DNA of 47,886 bases from JAFGJQ01 sp052034525 (GTDB lineage: Bacteria; Planctomycetota; Phycisphaerae; UBA1845). The DNA lies in contig JBPOIK010000020.1 in the NCBI GenBank assembly GCA_052034525.1, forward strand, positions 1 to 47,886, written 5' to 3'. The notes under the pieces are model-generated. The model was given only the letters and a program-made list of their open reading frames with translations, made no database searches and was not told the origin of the DNA. Shown piece by piece: positions 15,889 through 23,624 of this stretch (positions are counted from its first letter, which is position 1; each line of letters starts with the position of its first letter). Both the position numbers and the translations under genes were made by a program.

Positions 15889-16998
15889 ATGAGTGAATTC
15901 AGGCGGAATCTGCTGGTCGGGTTTTTCATGCTGGCGGGCCTGGGGACCGCCGCCACGTTGATGGTTCTGTTTGGAGAGCATCCGACGTGGCTGGGTGGAG
16001 CGGAGTATGAACTGTCCGTTCGGGTGAACCAGCTTTCCGGCGTGCAGGAGGGCACGCCGATCCATATGAACGGCGTGGAAGTGGGGCGGGTGGGACGCAT
16101 CGAGTTCGTAAATGCCCGTAAGCCCTACGAGGGCGTCAAGATTGTCGCGCTGATCCGGAACAAGTATGAGATTCCCAAAGGCACCCGTGCGGTAATCCTG
16201 AGTTCTCCCATCGGGATCGGCCGCACGCGGATCGAACTGGTGGTGCCCTCGGGCGAATTGACCATGCTTCCGCGGGAAGGCGCCGGCATTCAGGGAGAAA
16301 TGGGCAATCCGCTGGCCGACATTCTACCGCCCACGCTCATGCCGACTCTGGAGCGCACCGGGCTGGAAATCGGGAATCTCGCGGCCGAACTGCAACCGGT
16401 TGCCGCCGACCTGCACAATCTACTGGAAAAACGCACGGTCGCCGAGGTGGATGCCGCGGCCGAGGCCGCCCGGCACGTCACGGCCACCCTTTACACGCTG
16501 GTGCAGCGGTTTGACGAGACCGTGCGGCATTGGAACGCCGTGTTGGGCGATCCGCAGTTCAAAGCGGGCGTGAAGCAGTCTGTGGAGAATATCCGTGACA
16601 TGACGGCCGACGGCAAACAGACCTTTGCGGATCTGCGGGAAACCGCGGCGACGCTGAAGTCGGACGTGCGTCAGATTTCAAACGAATTGGAGCTGGCCGT
16701 GCAGGACGCGCGGAGTCAGATCAACCGACTGGGTCCGGTGCTGGACGGCACGGCGGAACTCACGGGCAATCTGAACCGGGTGGCGGTGCAGATGGTCGAC
16801 GGCGAAGGGACGCTCGGCCTGCTGCTGCGGGACGCGCGGCTGTACGAGGCAATGCGGGTGTCGCTGGAACGGCTGACAGACCTGATCGACTGCCTGCGCC
16901 GGCTGGCCGCCAAGTTCGAACGGCAGGGCTACGTGGAGTTTAAATATCATTCCGTCGTCGGCCCGATACGGAGCACCGATCCGATCCCGGAGGAATGA
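15889..16998 (+). CDS. mlaD: MlaD-like MCE-domain protein
   Basis: Membrane-anchored substrate-binding protein of the lipid transporter, 369 residues. N-terminal anchor NLLVGFFMLAGLGTAATLMV, then the MCE domain (about 38-118) with VNQLSGVQEGTPIHMNGVEV and PIGIGRTRIELVVPSG. The C-terminal half is helical and polar (EVDAAAEAARHVTATLYTLV and following), longer than E. coli MlaD (183 residues) and closer to the long helical MCE proteins that span the periplasm. The operon here lacks mlaB and mlaC, which may be elsewhere or absent. Confidence 0.9.
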   Translation: MSEFRRNLLVGFFMLAGLGTAATLMVLFGEHPTWLGGAEYELSVRVNQLSGVQEGTPIHMNGVEVGRVGRIEFVNARKPYEGVKIVALIRNKYEIPKGTRAVILSSPIGIGRTRIELVVPSGELTMLPREGAGIQGEMGNPLADILPPTLMPTLERTGLEIGNLAAELQPVAADLHNLLEKRTVAEVDAAAEAARHVTATLYTLVQRFDETVRHWNAVLGDPQFKAGVKQSVENIRDMTADGKQTFADLRETAATLKSDVRQISNELELAVQDARSQINRLGPVLDGTAELTGNLNRVAVQMVDGEGTLGLLLRDARLYEAMRVSLERLTDLIDCLRRLAAKFERQGYVEFKYHSVVGPIRSTDPIPEE

Positions 16999-17077
16999 TG
17001 GGGCATACGCTCGGGTCTCCGTTTCGGGCGGCCGGTGCCGCTCGGGTGTCCGGCAGGCGTCGCGGGCCAAGGCCGCT

Positions 17078-18463
17078 TCAAGCTCCGCCATTCGAATTGC
17101 GGGGCAGGTTCAGAAACGGATGGGGGCTGCCCGACGGCAAGTCTCGACAGATTGAACCGTCTACCACCGGATAGAACCGGTCGCGGAACTGCTGTTCGCT
17201 GAGCTTCGCGTACTCGGCCATCTTTTTGACGAGCTCGGGTGATTCGAAGTCTCTTCTGTTCAGGCGGATCATGTATGCCCGGGCGACGCGGTACGAATCT
17301 GACGAGATGTCGACCTGGCGGATACGGGTCCGATTGGTCTGGGAATCCACCATCTCCTCAAAAAACATCGGCTTGAGATGCCCGCCCTGGAGCGTCACCA
17401 TCACACCCAGCGGGTAGTTCGCCTCAGTGTCCAGCAGCATCCGCACGGCCCCGTGGCCGAGGTCGCGACAATACGCCATGTCGAACGGAGTCGGCTCCGC
17501 GCAGCGGAGTTCGTAGCCCAGCGTGCCCGAAACGAGAGTCGTCTTGTCGCCGCGATCACGGAACCGCTTGAGCAGCTCTTTGCGAACCACCTCCTGGAGG
17601 GGCACCTCGGACAGGCGCGGGTGGCCGGCGGCGTCCACCGGCACTTCCGCACCCAGGATGCGCTCCAACTCCGCCCGATCGCCGAAACGGTAGGCCAGGC
17701 CCTCAGCCAGCATGGCCACGCCATCGTTGCGTCCCATGGCGCGCCGTTTGAGAATCGCGCCCTCGATTACGTCACAGACCTGGGCAACGGTTACCCTCTC
17801 GCGGAACTCCTCCGGAATCAGCGTGAGGGTAGCCCCCGCGGATTTGCCGATCCCCAGGGCCAGGAAGCCGGAGTTTCGACCCATGGTCACCACGATGTAC
17901 CAGCGGTCTGTGGTTTTGGAATCCTGCATCAGGTTTTTGACCAGGATTGCGCCGTGGTGCAAAGCGGTGTTGTATCCAAACGTCGGGAGGTCTCCTGGCA
18001 GCGGCAGGTCATTGTCGATGGTTTTGGGGCAATGGACGACGCGGATCTTGCCACGCGACGCCTCCGCGATGATCCGGGCGCTCAGGGCCGTATCGTCTCC
18101 GCCGATGGTCAACAGGTGTGTGATACCCAGGAGCTCCAGGCGGGCCATGACCTGCCTGACCTTCTCTGGGTCCGCCTCTACTACCGTGGAGGTCTTGAGC
18201 TTCGTGTCGTTCAGCAGACTTGTGCGGGACGTTCGGAGAATCGATCCTCCGTCAAAATGCACCCGCGCTACCGAGGGGATGGTCAGCTCGATGGTATGCT
18301 GCGCGACATTGAAATCTTTGCCGGCCAGCCAGCGCAGGCCATCATACAGCCCGATAACCCGCATCCCGCTATTGATCGCCTCGATCGCCGCCGCGCTGAT
18401 GACGCCGTTGATGCCCGGGGCGGGGCCGCCGCCCACCAGAATGCCCAGACAGGGTGTACCCAC
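17078..18463 (-). CDS. pfp: 6-phosphofructokinase, pyrophosphate-dependent type
   Basis: Phosphofructokinase-family glycolytic enzyme of 461 residues. Motifs: GGGPAPGINGV (11-21), GGDDTA at 121-126, PKTIDND (146-152) and MGRNSGF (194-200). The second Asp of GGDD and the Lys of PKTIDND are the residues that distinguish pyrophosphate-using from ATP-using enzymes, so PPi is the likely phosphoryl donor and the reaction would be reversible. GTG 18463 is preceded by AAGGAGGAG. A short plus-strand frame (16995-17173) overlaps its 3' end but is probably not a gene. Confidence 0.92.
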   Translation of the reverse strand: MGTPCLGILVGGGPAPGINGVISAAAIEAINSGMRVIGLYDGLRWLAGKDFNVAQHTIELTIPSVARVHFDGGSILRTSRTSLLNDTKLKTSTVVEADPEKVRQVMARLELLGITHLLTIGGDDTALSARIIAEASRGKIRVVHCPKTIDNDLPLPGDLPTFGYNTALHHGAILVKNLMQDSKTTDRWYIVVTMGRNSGFLALGIGKSAGATLTLIPEEFRERVTVAQVCDVIEGAILKRRAMGRNDGVAMLAEGLAYRFGDRAELERILGAEVPVDAAGHPRLSEVPLQEVVRKELLKRFRDRGDKTTLVSGTLGYELRCAEPTPFDMAYCRDLGHGAVRMLLDTEANYPLGVMVTLQGGHLKPMFFEEMVDSQTNRTRIRQVDISSDSYRVARAYMIRLNRRDFESPELVKKMAEYAKLSEQQFRDRFYPVVDGSICRDLPSGSPHPFLNLPRNSNGGA

Positions 18464-18883
18464 GATTCACACTCCTCCTTCGGGAAAACCTATGGGTGGG
18501 TAATCTAGCAATCTTGGGCTATTGCATCCACACCCTGCCCCGGATTTTTTTGTGTGGGCCGGGTTTTCAGCAGTGGTAACGGCGGTTGTCACGTCTCGCG
18601 CCCGGCGAGTCGGCGTTTGCAGCAAGGCCACCGCGCCTCTCGGTGCGAATGAGGCCTTTTGTCGGCAACCAGGCTGGAGGCGGGCGGGTTGACAGATTCT
18701 TCGCAGGGCCGAGCCGGCCGGGGCGCTCGGAAAATGCATTCATACGTTGCATAAAAATCCTGGCGTTACCGTCTGGCCGACGGCGTGAACGCCCGCTCGG
18801 GCCCCGCCGAGCTTCGCGTCCGGCATGGCGCTGGATCCCCCGGCAAGCCCCCCCGGGGCGGAACGGCCCACGCGAACGGTCTT
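18464..18883. other. Intergenic stretch between pfp and clpS, no gene seen
   Basis: About 420 bases with no frame of coding character. It must hold the pfp promoter: on the minus strand TAGATT near 18505 is a possible -10, but no good -35 goes with it. An AT-rich patch at 18731-18761 stands out in otherwise GC-rich DNA. No U-tailed terminator for clpS was identified. Confidence 0.4.
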
Positions 18884-19234
18884 TCAGGAGATGGCCGGTT
18901 CAATCTGCGCGGACATGCTGCCCCGGCTGCGTTCCAGCAGCTTGTCCGGTCCGTAGGCATGGATCTGCTCCTGCTTGAGCTCCGCCCGCTCTTTGCTGGT
19001 GGTATCCACAATGACCCGGCCGGTGGTGTCCACCTCGCAGGCCATCTGGAAGGCCGTCTCCAGGGAGTGGCCGAACAATCGCATGAGCATTTCGATCACG
19101 TATTCATACGTGTGGTCGTCGTCATCCAGCAGAATCACGTGGTAAGGGGGCAGAATCTTGGGGTTCGGGTCGACTTTCGTCCGCTCCCGAACCTGCTCCT
19201 GCAGCGCCGTGCCGGAATCATGTTGGTCTGTCAT
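18884..19234 (-). CDS. clpS: ATP-dependent Clp protease adaptor ClpS
   Basis: ClpS delivers N-degron substrates to ClpAP. Within about 116 residues the core shows LPPYHVILLDDDDHTYEYVI (the conserved VxLxNDDxxTxEFV segment, with DDD here), MLMRLFGHSLETAFQMACEV and the VIVDTTSKERAELKQEQIHA region. The disordered acidic N-terminus is usual. ATG 19234 is chosen; a TTG at 19279 in the same frame overlaps the miaB stop (TTGA) and would add 15 residues. It is downstream of miaB on the same strand. Confidence 0.9.
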   Translation of the reverse strand: MTDQHDSGTALQEQVRERTKVDPNPKILPPYHVILLDDDDHTYEYVIEMLMRLFGHSLETAFQMACEVDTTGRVIVDTTSKERAELKQEQIHAYGPDKLLERSRGSMSAQIEPAIS

Positions 19235-19275
19235 CGCATCTTCGTCTTCGGGAGAAAAAGACCCTTCCTTGACCG

Positions 19276-20772
19276 TCAAGGTTCCGTAGCGCCGCGGGCG
19301 TCGGTTGCCTCCGGCACGACCGTACGGTCGGCCGCGAGCGGCGTCAATTCTCCGAACAGGGTCAAGGCCGTGGCGGACAGGACTCGCACGCGACGAATCT
19401 GGCCGATGTCCGCCTCCGCGCCGGGGAAAACCACGATGCGGTCACCCCTCGTCCGCCCGACGAGTTGATCGGCCCGGCGCCAACCGACCTCGCCGCCGCG
19501 GGATTGCTCGGCGTCCTGGGCTTTGACGGCCGCCTTGCTGAAGCCTTCCACCAGCACTTCCACCTCCTGACCGACAAACTCTTGATTGTCGGCCAGGGAA
19601 ACCCGCTCCTGCGTCAGCAACAGGGCTCTGAGACGGGCTCGCTTGACGGCCGCCGGAACGTCGTCCGGCAGCCGGCGGTCAGCCGCCGTCTTGGGACGCG
19701 GCGAGTATTTGAAGCAGAAGAGGTTCTTGAACCGCATCCGCTCAACCAGGTCACACGACGCCTGGAACTCGGCTTCGGTTTCGCCGCAGAAGCCCACGAT
19801 GAAATCGCTCGCCAGCGCGAGGCCCGGCACGGTCTGCCGTGCCCGGGCCAGCAGTTCCTCGTATTGGCTTACCGTGTAGCGGCGGTTCATGCGCTTCAAA
19901 ACGGCGTCCGATCCACTCTGCACGGGGATGTGGAGGTATTCGCACACCTTGGGCAGATCGCGCATGGCCTGGAGAATGTCGTCCGTGAAATCCCCGGGGT
20001 AACTGGTCACAAAACGGACCCGCTCCAGCCCTTCAATCGCGTTCACCCGCTCCAGCAGGTCCGCCAGGCCGATACGCCGACCGTTTTCGGGATATGCGTA
20101 ACTGTTGACGGTTTGGCCCAGCAGCGTCAGCTCCCGGCAACCGTGGTCGGCGAGCATCTTCGCTTCTTCAACGATGACCCGAGGCGGCCGACAGCGCTCC
20201 GCTCCGCGTGTAAAAGGAACAATACAGAACGTGCAGAACTTGTCGCATCCGCGCTGGATGCGCACGTATGCCTGGGTCATGCGCTTCGGAAGGCCGGCCT
20301 CGCGCGAAAGGTCCAGGGCCTCCACCGAGTCGTCGTCCAGGGCCCGGGCCAGCAGCGAACTGCGACGCGACTTGTCGCGCGACAGCGCGACCTGCTTCTG
20401 ACGCGTCTCCAGCACCCGCTCAATCATCGCGGGAATCTGGTTCAACTCGCCGGGCCCGCACACCAAGTCCACGTGGGGTGCTTTTGTGAGAATCCCGTCT
20501 GGATCACGCTCTGCCATGCAGCCGATGACCCCGATGACCATCCCCGGTCTGCTGGCCTTGGGCTTCCGCAAAGCGCCCAGCCGGGAAAACGCCTTCTGTT
20601 CCGCGTGATCCCGGACGCTGCACGTGTTGATCAACACCACGTCCGCCCCGGCCATATCGTCCACAGGCCGGTATCCCAGCCGGCGCAACTGGCCCAGCAC
20701 GAGTTCGCTGTCCAGCACATTCATCTGGCAGCCCATCGTCTCGAGATACACGGTTCGGGAGCTCAGGATCAT
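19276..20772 (-). CDS. miaB: tRNA-2-methylthio-N6-dimethylallyladenosine synthase MiaB
   Basis: Radical-SAM methylthiotransferase that converts i6A37 to ms2i6A37 in tRNA. The N-terminal UPF0004 domain has the three auxiliary-cluster cysteines: C15 in ETMGCQMN, C51 in NTCSVRDHAEQK and C85 in GCMAER. The radical-SAM motif is RGCDKFCTFCIVPFTRG (C176, C180, C183). The C-terminal part contains the TRAM domain around GQEVEVLVEG and ends with a charged extension. The NTCSVRDHAEQK segment and length of 498 residues are typical of MiaB rather than MtaB or RimO. Followed by clpS. Confidence 0.95.
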   Translation of the reverse strand: MILSSRTVYLETMGCQMNVLDSELVLGQLRRLGYRPVDDMAGADVVLINTCSVRDHAEQKAFSRLGALRKPKASRPGMVIGVIGCMAERDPDGILTKAPHVDLVCGPGELNQIPAMIERVLETRQKQVALSRDKSRRSSLLARALDDDSVEALDLSREAGLPKRMTQAYVRIQRGCDKFCTFCIVPFTRGAERCRPPRVIVEEAKMLADHGCRELTLLGQTVNSYAYPENGRRIGLADLLERVNAIEGLERVRFVTSYPGDFTDDILQAMRDLPKVCEYLHIPVQSGSDAVLKRMNRRYTVSQYEELLARARQTVPGLALASDFIVGFCGETEAEFQASCDLVERMRFKNLFCFKYSPRPKTAADRRLPDDVPAAVKRARLRALLLTQERVSLADNQEFVGQEVEVLVEGFSKAAVKAQDAEQSRGGEVGWRRADQLVGRTRGDRIVVFPGAEADIGQIRRVRVLSATALTLFGELTPLAADRTVVPEATDARGATEP

Positions 20773-20948
20773 TTCCGGGATTCCCCTGCGTCACAGACCG
20801 TGCGGAGCGGTCTGATCGCGAATTCTAGGAGAACCGGGCTCGATAGGCAACGAGAGCAGGCGCGGTGGTCACGCCTCCCTGGCGGGAGTACAATGCCGGA
20901 TACCAGAAAACAGAAGCTCGAAACCCCGTTCGTATCGGAGGTGATCCC

Positions 20949-21617
20949 ATGGCGAAGGTTGCAGTCTGTCTTTCCGGCTGCGGAGTGTTTGACGGGAGTG
21001 AAATCCACGAGGCCGTTCTGGCCATGCTGGCCCTGGACCTGGCTGGCGCCCAGGTCATCTGCTGCGCCCCGGACAAGCCACAGGCGCACGTTATTGACCA
21101 CGTGCATCAGAAGCCGCTGGAGGGCCAGACACGCGGCGTACTGGCCGAGTCGGCCCGCATTGCCCGCGGCAGCATCACCCCCCTCTCGGCGATAGACGCC
21201 GGCACGATCGACGCAATGATCTTTCCCGGCGGTTTCGGGGCCGCCAAGAATCTGAGCACGTTCGCTGCGGCGGGGGCGGACTGCGAGGTGGACGCCGACG
21301 TCGAGCGCCTCGTGAACGAGATGATCGATATGGGTAAGCCGATCGGGTTCATGTGCATCGCTCCGACCCTCATGGCGCGGATCGCCGGTCGGCGGAAGAT
21401 TGCCCCGGTCCTGACCATCGGTACGGATCCCAAGACGGCCGGGGCGATCGAGAAAATGGGAGCCCGGCACAAGAACTGCCCGGCCAGCGACGTCGTGGTG
21501 GATCCGCAGTACAAGATCGTCTCGACGCCGGCGTATATGCTGGCCTCGGGTCCGGCGGAGGTGTTCGGGGGGGCGAAGCGGCTGGTGGAGGCAATCCTCA
21601 AGCTGATGAAACAGTAG
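20949..21617 (+). CDS. elbB: ElbB-type glyoxalase/DJ-1 family protein
   Basis: DJ-1/PfpI-fold protein, 222 residues, of the ElbB (YhbL) group, whose E. coli member has weak glyoxalase activity and is linked to isoprenoid synthesis. Features: VAVCLSGCGVFDGSEIHEAV at the N-terminus, DAMIFPGGFGAAKNLSTFA, the nucleophile elbow with Cys in PIGFMCIAPTLMA, and the C-terminal STPAYMLASGPAEVFGG. GGAGG is 7 bases before ATG 20949. Divergent from miaB; a convergent HTH-receiver gene follows. Confidence 0.93.
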   Translation: MAKVAVCLSGCGVFDGSEIHEAVLAMLALDLAGAQVICCAPDKPQAHVIDHVHQKPLEGQTRGVLAESARIARGSITPLSAIDAGTIDAMIFPGGFGAAKNLSTFAAAGADCEVDADVERLVNEMIDMGKPIGFMCIAPTLMARIAGRRKIAPVLTIGTDPKTAGAIEKMGARHKNCPASDVVVDPQYKIVSTPAYMLASGPAEVFGGAKRLVEAILKLMKQ

Positions 21618-21664
21618 GGGGCCCGGGCGGGGCGGACAGCGGTTACTGGCGGTGTTCGGTCCGC

Positions 21665-22243
21665 TCAAACGGCGACCCCGGCAAGCTCGTCGATCTTCCG
21701 CATCAGTTCCCGGATGTCGAAGGGTTTGTGAAAGGATGCTTCGAATCCATCCTGGCGATAGGCCTCGGCCTGCCCGGGCGTCAGTCCGACTCCGATGGCC
21801 ACCAGTCTGGCGTCGGCCAGGTCATCATTGGATCGCAGCACGCGCTGCATTTGGCGCGCGTTGAATCCGGGCACGGACACATCCACCAGGATCACGTGCG
21901 GCTTCATCTCGCACGCGACGATGCCTCCTTCGAACATGGAGGGGGCGGTCCGAAGCTCGCACCGTTCGTCGCGGGTCAGCGTGGCAGCTAGCAGGGCCGC
22001 AAACTCCTCGTCCGGGTCGATTACAAGAACGCGCGGGCGCCCCGTTTCCAGCCCGCTGAGAGGCATGCCGTGGGCCTTCATGAACCGCACGAGCTGAGCC
22101 AGCGGAATGCGGCGGTCCTTACTGCCGGGAATGCGATAGCCGCGGAGTTGCCCGCTGTCGAACCATTTGGACACCGTGCGCGGGGCCACGTTACAGATGC
22201 GGGCGACATCGCCGGTGGTCAGGACGTCTTTAGGGGTGGACAT
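21665..22243 (-). CDS. HTH DNA-binding domain fused to a receiver domain
   Basis: A 192-residue regulator in reverse order to most response regulators. Residues 7-60 form an excisionase/MerR-like helix-turn-helix (LTTGDVARICNVAPRTVSKW followed by GYRIPGSKDRRIPL). Residues about 70-188 form a CheY-like receiver: acidic pocket VLVIDPDEEF, phosphoacceptor D121 in VILVDVSVPG, and K173 in FHKPFDIREL. The switch Thr/Ser is not obvious in LVAIGVGLT. No histidine kinase is nearby. The HTH type is the one that recognises a specific site via a wing, so it is likely a transcription factor. Confidence 0.82.
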   Translation of the reverse strand: MSTPKDVLTTGDVARICNVAPRTVSKWFDSGQLRGYRIPGSKDRRIPLAQLVRFMKAHGMPLSGLETGRPRVLVIDPDEEFAALLAATLTRDERCELRTAPSMFEGGIVACEMKPHVILVDVSVPGFNARQMQRVLRSNDDLADARLVAIGVGLTPGQAEAYRQDGFEASFHKPFDIRELMRKIDELAGVAV

Positions 22244-22478
22244 GTTGCGAATTCCGACGGGCCGGAGCGTAGCTATACCGACGGCACGTGTGCGGTCCGG
22301 GCCGGCCTCACCGCTGGTTGCCGCGGGCCCCTTTCACTTCCCATTCGCATTGGATATCGACGTATATTCGCTACGATTGAACTAATCGGAAGGAACCGCG
22401 CGGCCGGCCGGAAGGTCCGCTAATGTGCATCCGCCGGCTCCGCCGCCGGTAGAAGAGAGGATGATGCGGGGAATGGTC

Positions 22479-23561
22479 ATGAAAGGTGTGCGCCTGTTTG
22501 CGGGAGCCGGGATCGCGGCGGTCGCCCTGTTCGGCGCTGGATGCACCGGCGCAGGGGGCGGATCCGGCGGTGGCGGCGGCGCACCGGGGGAAACCGAGAC
22601 GGACGTCCGACTGCGGCCTGGGTCGGCCGGCGAATTCGCTTTCACGAAGGCGGACGCCCTGGGGCAATCCGTGTCCCTGGACGTGCGGGCGGACGTGCCG
22701 CCACTGCCGCCGCGCCGGGCAAGCCTGCTGGTGGATCCGGCGGACATCACCATGACTCCGGCGGCCGGAGACGTGGAGGGCTCTGCGGTTCTGACGGCGT
22801 ATTTCGGCGAATTCGGCCAGGCGGACGTGTGCGAGAAGGGCACGGCACTGCCCGAAATCCGCCTGCGCCGGGCGGTCGGCGGCGCCGTCACCGCGGAACC
22901 GGCCGGAGTGGAGGCGCCGGACGGCATTCTCTCGCTGCTGTCGGGCGGCGAGTATGAACTGTGCATCGCACTGGCGGCCATGCAGCCGGGCGAAGTGATG
23001 ATCGACAGCCTGCACCTGCGGTATGTGACGGACGACAATCTGGCCGGCTTCTCATGCGAGCAGATTTTCGCTCTGCCCGATGTTCGCCATGCCCTGGAAA
23101 CGCTTAACGACAACGATCTGGAGTTTCGCCTGTTTGCCGGTAACGATCCGGGGTCCATCGAAGGGACGTACCGCATGAGGGACCGCGTGCGTTTCGATCC
23201 TGATGGCTCAGATACCGGGGGTGTGATCACCGGCGCTATCACCTTCGCGGATCAGGCGGGCGGCAGGGTGCAGCGGCGCGGATTCAACGCATCCCTGGAA
23301 CAGGCAATCCAAGGCTCTTCGGACAACGTCAGCGTGTGCGTGCTGGGCCGCTCGGCCAACGCCGAGTGCGATCAGACGATCGCCCGGCTGGAATCGTTGA
23401 CCTGGTCGGAATCACTTCAGGCCTGGGACGGAACGTATCTGGCGGTTGTGGTCCAGCGTCATGCGTCCACTGCGGACTGGTGCGGCGGCGAGGGAGATTT
23501 CAACTATGGCGATATCCGCTTCGCAACGCAGAACGCTTCCACCAACGGTACGGAACACTGA
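22479..23561 (+). CDS. Lipoprotein of unknown function
   Basis: About 360 residues with a lipoprotein signal peptide, MKGVRLFAGAGIAAVALFGA, then the lipobox Cys at residue 22 (FGAGC). A Gly-rich linker with a run of glycines follows the Cys. The remainder is beta-rich; two Cys-containing parts (VCVLGRSANAECDQT and DWCGGEGDFNYGDIRF) may form disulfides. GGGGA is 7 bases before ATG 22479; in-frame ATGs at 22461, 22464 and 22473 have poorer spacing. No family is recognised. It is convergent with the large FAD/Fe-S gene. Confidence 0.65.
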   Translation: MKGVRLFAGAGIAAVALFGAGCTGAGGGSGGGGGAPGETETDVRLRPGSAGEFAFTKADALGQSVSLDVRADVPPLPPRRASLLVDPADITMTPAAGDVEGSAVLTAYFGEFGQADVCEKGTALPEIRLRRAVGGAVTAEPAGVEAPDGILSLLSGGEYELCIALAAMQPGEVMIDSLHLRYVTDDNLAGFSCEQIFALPDVRHALETLNDNDLEFRLFAGNDPGSIEGTYRMRDRVRFDPDGSDTGGVITGAITFADQAGGRVQRRGFNASLEQAIQGSSDNVSVCVLGRSANAECDQTIARLESLTWSESLQAWDGTYLAVVVQRHASTADWCGGEGDFNYGDIRFATQNASTNGTEH

Positions 23562-23624
23562 CGAATCTACTGCGATGGACGCACCGTTCCCCTCGGGGTA
23601 TGCAGCCGCGGCCCCGATCCGGGG

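Noticed and set aside
16995..17173. 59-codon plus-strand frame with GGAGGA touching its ATG
   Set aside because: Most of it is antisense to the end of pfp, the Shine-Dalgarno touches the start codon, and the product is Arg/Gly/Pro-rich without features.
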